Below, in pieces: positions 34,848-43,190 of a DNA stretch of 64,000 bases. The translations under genes and the position numbers were made by a program. Position 1 is the first letter of the stretch. Each line of letters opens with the position of its first letter. The stretch spans positions 1 to 64,000 of the forward strand of contig NZ_CAKKMV010000016.1 in NCBI RefSeq assembly GCF_918697865.1. Reading direction: 5' to 3'. This DNA comes from Massilia sp. Bi118. Its GTDB lineage: Bacteria; Pseudomonadota; Gammaproteobacteria; Burkholderiales; Burkholderiaceae_D. The notes beneath the pieces were generated by a model. It was not told where the DNA came from. It saw nothing but the letters and a program-made list of their open reading frames with translations, and ran no database searches.

Positions 34848-35546
34848 ATGAAGAGAGCAACCGCGCCGAACGAGCTCATGTCGACTGAGCCGCGACTGTA
34901 TCGGGTCGTGTCCGCGCGCATCGAAGAGCTGATCCGGGAAGAAAACATCCGGCCGGGCGAGCGCCTGCCGGCCGAGCGCGACCTCGCGACCAAGCTGGGC
35001 GTGAGCCGCACCTCGCTGCGCGAAGCCTTGATCGCCCTGGAACTGGGCGGCGTGGTCGAAGTGCGCGGCGGCTCCGGCGTCTACGTCAGCGAACAGGCGA
35101 CGCCCAAGGCCGAAGGCCCTGCCGCCGGTCCCGGCCCCTTCGAGGTGCTGGCGGCGCGCCGCCAGATCGAAGTCGAGGTGGCTGGCCTGGCCGCCAGGAA
35201 CGCCACTGCCGCCCACATCGACGCGATCCTGGTCGCGGTCGAGCAGATGGAACAGCACCACGAGCACAGCAGCGACAGCGAATCCGCCGACCGCAACTTC
35301 CACCTCGCGATCGCCCGCGCGACCGGCAACAGCGCGCTGACCGGCGTGGTGGAATACCTGTGGAACCAGCGCGGGACGCTGTGGCACAAGCTGAAGGAGC
35401 ACTTCCAGACCGAGGAACTGCGGCAGCAGACCTTGCTGGATCACCGGAATATCCTTACCGCGATCGCTTCGCATGATGTGGCGGGGGCGAAGGCGGCCAT
35501 GCGGAATCACCTGGATCGGGTGACGCGGACGTTCTCGCGGGGCTGA
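34848..35546 (+). CDS. GntR-family regulator, FadR/FCD subfamily
   Basis: This 232-residue regulator has an N-terminal winged helix (about residues 18-82, LPAERDLATKLGVSRTSLREAL and GSGVYVSE) and a C-terminal all-helical FCD ligand domain (about 95-225) with metal/ligand-type residues in ADRNFHLAIARATGN and LLDHRNILTAI. FCD regulators often respond to sugar acids and bind TGGT-N-ACCA-type operators. Such operators precede the GH105 and TonB-receptor genes downstream, so it is the prime candidate repressor of the pectin locus (inference). An alternative ATG lies 30 bases further in. A hairpin repeat follows the stop. Confidence 0.9.
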   Translation: MKRATAPNELMSTEPRLYRVVSARIEELIREENIRPGERLPAERDLATKLGVSRTSLREALIALELGGVVEVRGGSGVYVSEQATPKAEGPAAGPGPFEVLAARRQIEVEVAGLAARNATAAHIDAILVAVEQMEQHHEHSSDSESADRNFHLAIARATGNSALTGVVEYLWNQRGTLWHKLKEHFQTEELRQQTLLDHRNILTAIASHDVAGAKAAMRNHLDRVTRTFSRG

Positions 35547-35551
35547 TTACT

Positions 35552-35641
35552 CGTCGTTCCCGCGCAGGCGGGAACCCAAGTTTGGTGGCGCTGACGTAAC
35601 GCACGCAGAACTTGGGTTCCCGCCTTCGCGGGAACGACGTT
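35552..35641. repeat. Hairpin repeat (GTCGTTCCCGCG family), copy 3
   Basis: The left arm runs from CGTCGTTCCCGCGCAGGC through GGGAACCCAAGTT. The right arm, from AACTTGGGTTCCCGCC to TTCGCGGGAACGACGTT, is its near-perfect inverted complement. It starts 6 bases after the TGA of the GntR-type gene and its last bases form part of the TAA of the convergent hydrolase (35640-35642). Confidence 0.8.
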
Positions 35642-36623
35642 AGTTGAGGTACGCATCCAAAAACGCCGCCGTCGCCTCCACCGTCGGCCCTATCCACGGC
35701 TCGAACAACCAGAAACTATGCGGCGTCCCCGGCACCAGCACCACCCGGCCCGGCACGCCCACCTCCCGCATCCGCGCCACCATCTCCTCACGCCCGACTG
35801 AGAACCTGGCCTGCCCACTGCCGATGAACAGCACCGGCGGCATCTTCGCATGCACATGGAACAGCGGCGAAGCCTCACGCCACAAGGCCTCCTTTTCCGC
35901 ATAGCGCCCGCCAAACCAGGCCCCCGCCGACGACGGCTGCTTGACCGGATCGTCCTCGTACCGGCGCGCAGCTTCCGACGTGAAGTCCGACAGCCCATCG
36001 ATGTTGACGACGGCCTGCACCGCGCTGGAGACCGTACCCGGCCCGCCGTCCGGGTCGAAGCGCGCCGCGTCGCCGCTCACGCCGGCCAGCGCCGCGATCT
36101 GCCCGCCGGCCGAACCGCCGCCGATCGCGATCTTCGCCGGGTCGATGCCATGTTCCGCCGCATGCGTGCGCATCCAGCGCACCGCAGCCCGCGCATCCTG
36201 CACCGCGGCCGGATACAGGGCCTCGGGCGACAAGCGGTAGCTGATGGTCGCCGCCGCATAGCCCCGCTCCGCCATCCGGATCGCTATCGGCGCGAAGTTC
36301 GCCCGCACGCCGGCGCGCCAGCCGCCGCCGTGCACGAACACGATGCCCGGCGCCGGACGGGCCTTCGGCTGCACCGGCAGATACAGGTCCAGCTGCAGCG
36401 CGTGGCCGCCACGCTGGACGTAAGTGATGCCGGTGATCGCGCGCACCGAGGCCGGGGCCTCGCTGCCGGCAATGCGGATGAAGGGGTAGGCCGGCGCCAG
36501 CTTTCTGTACGTCGTCTCGGCCGTGTAGCTCTCCGGCGCGGGCGCAGGCGGCCGCGCGGCCGTTCCCGCAGACACCAGCAGCAGCATTGCTGCATACCCC
36601 GCGTAAGTACGCTTCATCTTCAT
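35640..36623 (-). CDS. Secreted alpha/beta hydrolase (HSL/BD-FAE-type esterase)
   Basis: This 327-residue esterase has an N-terminal signal peptide (YAGYAAMLLLVSAGTA), the oxyanion HGGGW motif near residue 100, nucleophile elbow GGGSAGG (Ser near 170) and a C-terminal His in PGTPHSFWLF. The fold is that of hormone-sensitive-lipase-like carbohydrate or lipid esterases. An AAGGAG site lies 5 bases before the ATG. It is divergent from the GH105 gene and shares its operator region, so deacetylation or de-esterification of pectin fragments is a reasonable guess, not a proven role. Confidence 0.82.
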   Translation of the reverse strand: MKMKRTYAGYAAMLLLVSAGTAARPPAPAPESYTAETTYRKLAPAYPFIRIAGSEAPASVRAITGITYVQRGGHALQLDLYLPVQPKARPAPGIVFVHGGGWRAGVRANFAPIAIRMAERGYAAATISYRLSPEALYPAAVQDARAAVRWMRTHAAEHGIDPAKIAIGGGSAGGQIAALAGVSGDAARFDPDGGPGTVSSAVQAVVNIDGLSDFTSEAARRYEDDPVKQPSSAGAWFGGRYAEKEALWREASPLFHVHAKMPPVLFIGSGQARFSVGREEMVARMREVGVPGRVVLVPGTPHSFWLFEPWIGPTVEATAAFLDAYLN

Positions 36624-36687
36624 CCCGTCTCCTTGAATGGCAGTCGCCCGAGTATGCCACGACGAAGTAAATCGCGGCTAGTCCACC

Positions 36688-36726
36688 TTGCTTAAGTGGC
36701 CCGACCACCTTAGAATGGTCCGACCA
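36688..36726 (+). promoter_or_regulatory. Promoter with twin TGG-N5-CCA operators before GH105
   Basis: The -35-like TTGCTT (36688-36693), 17-base spacer and -10 TAGAAT (36711-36716) form a promoter. Operator A, TGGCCCGACCA (36697-36707), lies in the spacer. Operator B, TGGTCCGACCA (36716-36726), abuts the -10. The centres are 19 bp apart, as in the TonB-receptor promoter, and TTAGAATGGTCCGACCA is shared by both. The position suits repression by a GntR/FCD dimer pair. The divergent hydrolase may also be affected. Confidence 0.65.
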
Positions 36727-36783
36727 GAAAAAGCGGCCACGACGACAAAAAACCGGCAACAGCCGGCGGGCCGCACCAACATC

Positions 36784-38202
36784 ATGGAGACAAGGGTGAC
36801 CCCACCGAACCCATCACGCGCCACGCGGCTGCTGTCCGCGCTGGCGGCCCTGGCCGTCCTCGGCACGCCCGCCTATGCAGCCAACCCGGCGGACGGTCCC
36901 TACCGCAATCCCGACAACAAGAGCAGGACCGATCCGGCCGAAGGCACTTACCCGGTGCCCTACAAGAAGCCGGTCGCGGCCGAGATCGAAGCCAGCCTGC
37001 AGCGCATCCGCGGCTTCCTCGACGCCCAGACCCCGACCCGCGTGGTCCACAAGGGCAGCGGCGCCGAGATCACCGATTTCGGCACACCGGCGCAGGATGC
37101 GATCGTCCCGACCGGCGAGATGGACTTCGGCCTGCAGGTCTACGAAATGGGCGTGGTCCACGCCGGCATGCTGAAGGCGGCGCAGGTTACCGGCGACAGG
37201 CGCTTCAGCGATCTCACCGCGCGCCACTTCCAGTTCTTCGCCGACCGCCTGCCCTACTTCCGCGCCCAGCAGGAGCGCTTCCACCTGGACCGCGCCAACA
37301 GCTTCGCGCGCTTCCTCGATCCGCGTTCGCTCGACGACGCCGGCGCCATGTGCGCGGCCATGATGCGCGCGCGCCGCGCCCACGTCGGCCCGGACCTCGG
37401 CGCCCAGATCAGGGTTTGCGGCGACTGGGTCGCGAAGCGCCAGTTCCGCCTGCCCGACGGCACCTTCGCGCGCGAGCGCCCGCAGGCGGTGTCGCTGTGG
37501 GCCGATGACATGTACATGGGCATACCGGCGCTGGCGGAACTGGGCCGCATGACGGGCGAGCGCGCTTACTACGACGACGCGGTGCGGAACGTGCTGCAGA
37601 TGACGGGCTACCTGTTCAACCCGCAGGTGGGCCTCTACACCCACGGCTGGAACGCCAACAATCCGGACGCGCCGCAGTTCTACTGGGCGCGCGCCAACGG
37701 CTGGGCGGTGCTCTCGATGGCCGACCTGCTCGACGTGCTGCCGAAAAACCACCCCGGTTATCCGAAAGTGCTCGATCAGCTGCGCAAGGCCCTGCGGGGG
37801 ATCGCCCAGCTGCAGTCGGGCAGCGGCCTGTGGCACCAGATGCTGGACCGGAACGACTCCTACCTGGAGACCTCGGCCAGCGCCATCTTCGTCTACGTGC
37901 TGGCGCATGCCGTCAACGAAGGCTGGATCAGCCCTGTCACCTATGGCTCGATCGCCCAGGCCGGATGGGCCGGACTCTCCACCCGCATCGGCGAGAAGGG
38001 CCAGATCGAAGGCACCTGCGTCGGCACCACCTTCGCCAGCGACCAGGTCTATTACTACAACCGGCCCGTCAGCGCGGCCGCCCTGCACGGCTACGGCCCG
38101 ACCCTGCTGGCCGGCGCCGAGATGATCCGCCTGCTGAACAACCCGGCCATCGATATCCAGTACCGCGTGCGCACCTATCACTACGTTCCGAGGAAACCAT
38201 GA
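36784..38202 (+). CDS. GH105 (GH88-like) unsaturated rhamnogalacturonyl/galacturonyl hydrolase
   Basis: This 472-residue (alpha/alpha)6-barrel hydrolase is of the YteR/YesR type and removes the 4,5-unsaturated uronic acid from pectin oligosaccharides made by lyases. It has a signal peptide (LLSALAALAVLGTPAYA). The catalytic-type acid motif SLWADDMYMG is at about residues 239-248. Other family stretches are YTHGWNANN, FYWARANGWAV and GLWHQMLDR. The open frame runs further upstream, but those codons cover the promoter and operators, so METRVTPPNP is the chosen start. The stop overlaps the next ATG by 4 bases. Confidence 0.88.
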   Translation: METRVTPPNPSRATRLLSALAALAVLGTPAYAANPADGPYRNPDNKSRTDPAEGTYPVPYKKPVAAEIEASLQRIRGFLDAQTPTRVVHKGSGAEITDFGTPAQDAIVPTGEMDFGLQVYEMGVVHAGMLKAAQVTGDRRFSDLTARHFQFFADRLPYFRAQQERFHLDRANSFARFLDPRSLDDAGAMCAAMMRARRAHVGPDLGAQIRVCGDWVAKRQFRLPDGTFARERPQAVSLWADDMYMGIPALAELGRMTGERAYYDDAVRNVLQMTGYLFNPQVGLYTHGWNANNPDAPQFYWARANGWAVLSMADLLDVLPKNHPGYPKVLDQLRKALRGIAQLQSGSGLWHQMLDRNDSYLETSASAIFVYVLAHAVNEGWISPVTYGSIAQAGWAGLSTRIGEKGQIEGTCVGTTFASDQVYYYNRPVSAAALHGYGPTLLAGAEMIRLLNNPAIDIQYRVRTYHYVPRKP

Positions 38203-39422
38203 GCAAACCGATCCGCCTCCTTCTGCTGGCCGCATTGATCGCGCCTGTCGCCGCCGGCGCCGCCGAGCGCCTGACGATCACGGCCAGCCACGACCTCGAC
38301 GCCGCCCGGCCCGCCGAAACGATCGCGATTCCCTGGGCCGAAGTGAACCGCGCCCTGCCCAACGCGCTGATCCAGCACATCGTGGTGAAGGACGCAGCCG
38401 GCCACGCGCTGCCCTACCAGGTGACGAATGTGGCGCCGCTATCCAAGGACCCGAAGAACGTCGGCGTCGCTTACGGCGAGCTGCTGTTCCAGCACAGCTT
38501 CACGGCCGGCGAGAAGAGCGCCAGCTTCACCGTCGAGAAGACCGGGGCGCTCGAGCCGGTGTTCCCGGTGAAGGCCTACGCACGCTACGTGCAGGAGCGC
38601 CTCGACGACTTCGCCTGGGAGAACGACCGCATCGCCCACCGCATCTACGGCCCCGCGCTGGCGGCGCCGGCCCCGCCCGGCAGCGGCAAGGAAGTGCTGG
38701 AGACCAGCGGCATCGACATCTGGTTCAAGCGGGTCGATTATCCCATCGTCGACCGCTGGTACAACAAGGGCCACGACCACTACCACAAGGATGAAGGCGA
38801 AGGCCTGGACATGTACAACGTGAGCCAGACCCGCGGCGCCGGCGGCACCGGCGTCTGGGCCGGCGGGAAGCTCTACGTGAGCGGCAACTGGAAATCCTGG
38901 AAGCTGCTGGCCAACGGCCCGGTGCGCGCCGTGTTCGAGCTCACTTACGACAGCTGGGATGCGAACGGCGTCAAGGTGGCCGAGGTGAAGCGCTTCACGG
39001 TCGATGCCGGCCACCAGCTGGACCAGGTCGAGAGCACCTTCAGTTTCACCGGCGCGGACAGGCTGACGGTGGCCGTGGGCCTGAACAAGACCCCGGCCAA
39101 CAAGAAGCACGCGCCGCAGATCGCGGTGGCGCGCAGCCCCGCCGGGGACTGGATGACGCAGTGGGTGGCGCTGAAGGCAGGCCCGAATGGCGCCTACGGC
39201 ACCGCGGTCGTGCTGCCGGGCGGCGCGGGCTTCGCCGACGATGGCCTGAACGAACTGGCGCTGGCCAGCGTCGAGCCGGGCAAGCCGCTGCGCTACTGGA
39301 TCGGCGCGGCCTGGGACAAGGCCGGGCAGATCGTTTCGCAGGACGCCTGGCAGGCCTATGTGGCGGCCGCCGCTGCCCGCGCAGCGCATCCCCTGAAACT
39401 TTCCACGACCGTGGTTAATTGA
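38199..39422 (+). CDS. DUF4861 family protein of the pectin locus
   Basis: This 407-residue exported protein has a signal peptide (LLLLAALIAPVAAGA) and matches the DUF4861 family, which is often found beside GH105/GH88 and pectin genes in bacterial polysaccharide loci. It is beta-rich with aromatic and His clusters (WYNKGHDHYHKDEGEGLDMY) that could be a catalytic or binding site, but no activity is established. The ATG overlaps the GH105 stop (ATGA) after a GAGGA site, so the two are co-translated and probably act on the same sugar. Confidence 0.82.
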   Translation: MSKPIRLLLLAALIAPVAAGAAERLTITASHDLDAARPAETIAIPWAEVNRALPNALIQHIVVKDAAGHALPYQVTNVAPLSKDPKNVGVAYGELLFQHSFTAGEKSASFTVEKTGALEPVFPVKAYARYVQERLDDFAWENDRIAHRIYGPALAAPAPPGSGKEVLETSGIDIWFKRVDYPIVDRWYNKGHDHYHKDEGEGLDMYNVSQTRGAGGTGVWAGGKLYVSGNWKSWKLLANGPVRAVFELTYDSWDANGVKVAEVKRFTVDAGHQLDQVESTFSFTGADRLTVAVGLNKTPANKKHAPQIAVARSPAGDWMTQWVALKAGPNGAYGTAVVLPGGAGFADDGLNELALASVEPGKPLRYWIGAAWDKAGQIVSQDAWQAYVAAAAARAAHPLKLSTTVVN

Positions 39423-39449
39423 CAACAAGCACGAATGTGGCTTGTCCGA

Positions 39450-39489
39450 TTGCTAAAAGTGGTCAAACCAATTTAGAATGGTCCGACCA
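39450..39489 (+). promoter_or_regulatory. Promoter with twin TGG-N5-CCA operators before the TonB receptor
   Basis: The -35-like TTGCTA (39450-39455), 18-base spacer and -10 TAGAAT (39474-39479) form a promoter. Operator A, TGGTCAAACCA (39460-39470), is in the spacer. Operator B, TGGTCCGACCA (39479-39489), overlaps the -10 end. The layout and 19-bp spacing match the GH105 promoter. A leader of about 110 bases follows before the receptor start. Confidence 0.65.
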
Positions 39490-39601
39490 AATCGAAATCG
39501 ACCAAGCAACCGAGATTCGTCTGGCAGCATCAAGAAGCATAGAGACGCCGCGGCAACGACGGCGTCCGACCGACACCGATAACACATCTGGAGACAGCTT
39601 G

Positions 39602-42316
39602 ATGAAATACCCGCGTTCCAACGGCGCCTTCCCGCGCACCCTCGTCCTTTCCTCGATCACCCTGGCGATCCTCGCCCTCAGCCAGCAGGCCGCAGCCCAA
39701 TCCGGCCAGATGCAGCGCGTCGAAGTGACCGGTTCCAGCATCAAGCGCCTGGCCGCCGAAGAAGCGCTGCCGGTCACCACCATCAAGGCCGAGGAACTCG
39801 AGAAGCAGGGCCTGACCACGCTCGCCGACGTCATGATGGCGCTGCCGCAGTCGGTCTCGCTGCAGCCTTCGAACGCCGGTTCCGGCACCAATATCAACCT
39901 GCGCGGCCTGGGCGTGAACCGCACCCTGGTCCTGTTGAACGGGCGCCGCCTGGCGAATGAAGCGATCGCCGACGGCTACGCCAACCTCGACACCATCCCG
40001 ATCAGCGCCCTTGCGCGCGTCGAGATCCTGCGCGACGGCGCGTCCTCGATCTACGGCTCCGACGCGATCGGCGGCGTGGTCAACTTCATCACCAAGCGCG
40101 AAGTGGAGGGCGGCTCGGCCACGGTGCAGTACGTGCAGCCGGAACGCACGGGCGGCGGCGACGAGCAGCGCGTCAACCTCACCTTCGGCAAGGGCAACCT
40201 GGCCCGCGACGGCTGGAACATCTACGGCACCGCCGACTTCCACCAGCGCTCGCGCCTGCTGTTGTCGGATCGCGCCGGCTTCATCCCGGACGACGCGGCA
40301 ATGGCCGCGATCGGCCTGCCGCGCAGCGCCGCCAGCGGCGGCTATGCCACCCCGGCCAACTTCACCAGCTCGGTCAACAAGAGCGCCGCCAACCCGTATT
40401 ACGCGAGCGGCTGCCTGCCGGGCGCCTCGATCCAGGGCGCGAAGAACACCTGCGTGCTGGACGACGACGTCTACGGCACCGCGCTGCACGCCAACAAACA
40501 GCTGTCGGCCTATGTGAAGGCGACGAAGAAGATCAACGAAAACAACACGGTCTCGCTCGAATACACCCGCGGCGAGGCGACCATCTTCGCCACCAAGAAC
40601 CCGACCCAGGCCACCGCGGTCGGCAGCGTCAAGGCGATCCTGCCCTCGACCAGCAAATGGTACCCGGGCGGCAGCGGCGGCGTGCCGGCCTACCCCGGCC
40701 TGACCAACCAGCCGCTGACCGTGACCTGGGCGCCGGCCGACGGCGGCCCGGCCATCACCCGCGACCGCCAGCTCAACCAGCGCCTGCTGCTGTCGGCCGA
40801 TGGGCTGATCGGCAGCTGGGACTACAAGGCCGGCCTGTCCTACGGCCTGTCGCAGCGCCGCGTCTATTTCCAGTCGGGCTATTACAACGGCCTGGGTCTG
40901 CTGACCGGCCTGGCCAACGGCACCCTCAACCCCTTCGGCCTGCAGGATGCAGCCGGCAGCGAGTACCTGCAGTCGATCTCCGCCGACGGCATGATGAACC
41001 GCAGCGCGAAGTCGTCGTACTACGGCATCGACGGCACCATCAGCCGTCCGCTGCTGGCCCTGGCCGGCGGCGACATGGCGCTGGCGATCGGCGCCGACAT
41101 CCACCGCGACACCAACGAAGACACCAAGCTGCCGGAAGGCGAAGCGATCACCTACGCCAAGATCGTTCCCGGCCATGGCGAGAGCGCGCGCACCATCACC
41201 GGCCTGTTCGCCGAGATCGACGCCCCGGTCACCAAGACCCTGAACCTGGACGCCGCCGTCCGCGTCGACCACTACAGCGACGTCGGCAGCACCGTGACGC
41301 CGAAAATCAGCTTCCGCTGGCAGCCGACCAAGGCCGTACTGTTCCGCGGCTCGGCCAACACCGGCTTCCGCGCGCCGACCCTGTTCGACCGCTACGGCTA
41401 CCGCACGGCGGGCGCCAACACCACCACCTCGGGCCGCTGGGACGATCCGGTCCTGTGCCCGAGCAAGACCCCGACCATGCCGGGCACCGGCACCGCCATC
41501 GCCGGCTTCAATGCCGCCGACGTCTGCAACGCCAAGCTGAACAAGATGACCGGCTCCAACTCGGCCCTGGTCCCGGAAAAGTCGAAGGGCGGCACCCTGG
41601 GCGTGGTGTTCGAACCGAGCAGCACCGCCACCCTGGCCTTCGACTACTGGCAGGTCAACATGAAGAACATGCTGGCCAATCTGCCGGAGACGGTGTACTT
41701 CACCAACTACGAACAGTACAAGAACCTGTTCGTGCGTAACGCCGACGGTTCGCTGGCCTATATCGACAACCGCACCATGAACCTGGGCGGCCAGATCGCG
41801 GCGGGCGTCGACGTCACCGCGAGCTGGGACCTGCCTGCCACCCGCTTCGGCAAGTTCCGCATCGGCCTGGACGGCACTTACCTGACCCGCTTCGACAACC
41901 AGCTGGAGAAGGATGGCGCCTGGAAGTCGAACGTCGGCGAATTCGGCTGGGCCAGCAACGGCACCACCAGCAGCTACCCGATCATCTCGCCGCGCTGGAA
42001 GCACAACCTGCGCCTGTCGTGGACCGGCGGCGCCTGGGGCGCCCAGCTGACCAACAACTTCGCCAGCAAGTACCGCGACGCCAACACCGCCGTCACCCAA
42101 GAGTACTACCGCGACATCTCCTCGGTCTCGCTGTGGAACCTGACCGCGTCCTGGTCCGGCATCAAGCAGGTGAAGATCACGGCCGGCGTCAACAACCTGT
42201 TCGACAAGGCGCCGCCGGTCACCAATAATACGGTGTACAGCAACGGCTACCTCAGCAGCGCGGTGAACCCGACCGGCCGCGCGTATAACGTGCGCGTGAC
42301 TTACAACTTCCTGTAA
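39602..42316 (+). CDS. TonB-dependent outer-membrane receptor for pectin oligosaccharides
   Basis: This 904-residue receptor has a signal peptide (LSSITLAILALSQQAAA), plug domain (about 45-165, VEVTGSSIKR, NLRGLGVNRTLVLLNGRRL, ILRDGASSIYGSDAIGGVVNFITK) and a 22-strand barrel ending in an aromatic/Leu tail (YNVRVTYNFL). It takes up a large ligand with TonB energy. A pectin substrate is inferred from the operon. The frame is open to 39419, but that part holds the operators; the start at 39602 has a TGGAGA site. A 14-bp hairpin separates it from the next gene. Confidence 0.9.
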   Translation: MKYPRSNGAFPRTLVLSSITLAILALSQQAAAQSGQMQRVEVTGSSIKRLAAEEALPVTTIKAEELEKQGLTTLADVMMALPQSVSLQPSNAGSGTNINLRGLGVNRTLVLLNGRRLANEAIADGYANLDTIPISALARVEILRDGASSIYGSDAIGGVVNFITKREVEGGSATVQYVQPERTGGGDEQRVNLTFGKGNLARDGWNIYGTADFHQRSRLLLSDRAGFIPDDAAMAAIGLPRSAASGGYATPANFTSSVNKSAANPYYASGCLPGASIQGAKNTCVLDDDVYGTALHANKQLSAYVKATKKINENNTVSLEYTRGEATIFATKNPTQATAVGSVKAILPSTSKWYPGGSGGVPAYPGLTNQPLTVTWAPADGGPAITRDRQLNQRLLLSADGLIGSWDYKAGLSYGLSQRRVYFQSGYYNGLGLLTGLANGTLNPFGLQDAAGSEYLQSISADGMMNRSAKSSYYGIDGTISRPLLALAGGDMALAIGADIHRDTNEDTKLPEGEAITYAKIVPGHGESARTITGLFAEIDAPVTKTLNLDAAVRVDHYSDVGSTVTPKISFRWQPTKAVLFRGSANTGFRAPTLFDRYGYRTAGANTTTSGRWDDPVLCPSKTPTMPGTGTAIAGFNAADVCNAKLNKMTGSNSALVPEKSKGGTLGVVFEPSSTATLAFDYWQVNMKNMLANLPETVYFTNYEQYKNLFVRNADGSLAYIDNRTMNLGGQIAAGVDVTASWDLPATRFGKFRIGLDGTYLTRFDNQLEKDGAWKSNVGEFGWASNGTTSSYPIISPRWKHNLRLSWTGGAWGAQLTNNFASKYRDANTAVTQEYYRDISSVSLWNLTASWSGIKQVKITAGVNNLFDKAPPVTNNTVYSNGYLSSAVNPTGRAYNVRVTYNFL

Positions 42317-42333
42317 GCGCCAGCTTGAAGAAG

Positions 42334-42369
42334 GCGCGCAGGCCGGGCTTTCCGCCCCGGCCTGCGCGC
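42334..42369 (+). other. Strong intercistronic hairpin after the TonB receptor gene
   Basis: GCGCGCAGGCCGGG and CCCGGCCTGCGCGC form a perfect 14-bp stem around an 8-base loop, 17 bases after the receptor stop and about 26 bases before the acetylesterase start. No T-run follows. It may act as partial terminator or 3' stabiliser to set receptor versus enzyme levels. Confidence 0.6.
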
Positions 42370-42395
42370 GCCGGCATCAGAAGCAAAGGAGTTTC

Positions 42396-43190
42396 ATGAA
42401 GTTCGATTGTCTCGCCTCCGCCGCCCTGCTGTGCGCGGCCACGCTGTCCACTTCCATTCACGCCGCAGGGCCCCTCCCCATCCGCGTCATCCTGGTCGGC
42501 GATTCCACCATGGCCACCCGAACCGGCTACGGCGACGCCTTCTGCGCCCGTTTCAATCCCGAAGTCAGCTGCATCAACCTGGCGAAGGGCGGCCGCAGCA
42601 GCGGCAGCTTCCGCGCCGAAGGCCGCTGGGACGAGGTGCAGCGCTTGTTGAAAGATGGCGCCGGCTTCAGCGCCACCTATGTGCTGGTCCAGTTCGGCCA
42701 CAACGACCAGCCGGGCAAGCCCGGACGCTCCACCGATTTCGTCACCGAATTCCCTGCCAATATGGCGCGCTATGCGCAGGAGACCAAAGCGCTGGGCGGC
42801 GTGCCGGTGCTGGTGACGCCGCTGTCGCGCCGGACCTTCCACGGCCAATACCTGCACAACGACCTCGCGCCCTGGGCCGATGCGACCCGCAAGATGGCCG
42901 CCCGCGAACATGCCGTCCTGCTCGACCTGAACGCGGACAGCCATGCCGCCGTGCAGGCCATGGGCCAGGCGGAAGCCGATACCCTGGCGATGGCGCCGCC
43001 GCCGTCCGTGCTGCCGTCCGGGCCGCAGGATCCGAACAAGGTCGAGCCCCAGGGCGCTGCGAAAAGCGCCTTCGACCGCACCCATGTCGGCGCCAAGGGT
43101 GCGGACCTGTTCGCGACGATGGTCGAGCGCGAGATGGTGCACGCGCTGCCTGGGACCCGTTCGTACTTCAAGGACGGAGGCAAGCAGTGA
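42396..43190 (+). CDS. Rhamnogalacturonan acetylesterase (CE12, SGNH hydrolase)
   Basis: This 264-residue secreted SGNH esterase removes acetyl groups from rhamnogalacturonan I. It has a signal peptide (about 1-23). Block I is GDSTMA with Ser37, block III GHND with Asn103, and block V is DRTHVG with Asp227 and His230. It resembles RhgT/YesT enzymes. A strong AAAGGAG site precedes the ATG. Its TGA overlaps the GTG start of the next gene, so translation is coupled. Together with the fusion enzyme it strips acetyl and methyl decorations before backbone cleavage. Confidence 0.9.
   Translation: MKFDCLASAALLCAATLSTSIHAAGPLPIRVILVGDSTMATRTGYGDAFCARFNPEVSCINLAKGGRSSGSFRAEGRWDEVQRLLKDGAGFSATYVLVQFGHNDQPGKPGRSTDFVTEFPANMARYAQETKALGGVPVLVTPLSRRTFHGQYLHNDLAPWADATRKMAAREHAVLLDLNADSHAAVQAMGQAEADTLAMAPPPSVLPSGPQDPNKVEPQGAAKSAFDRTHVGAKGADLFATMVEREMVHALPGTRSYFKDGGKQ

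Noticed and set aside
39530..42100. Minus-strand 856-residue frame opposite the TonB receptor
   Set aside because: Shadow of the receptor; Gly/Arg/Val-rich with no recognisable family.
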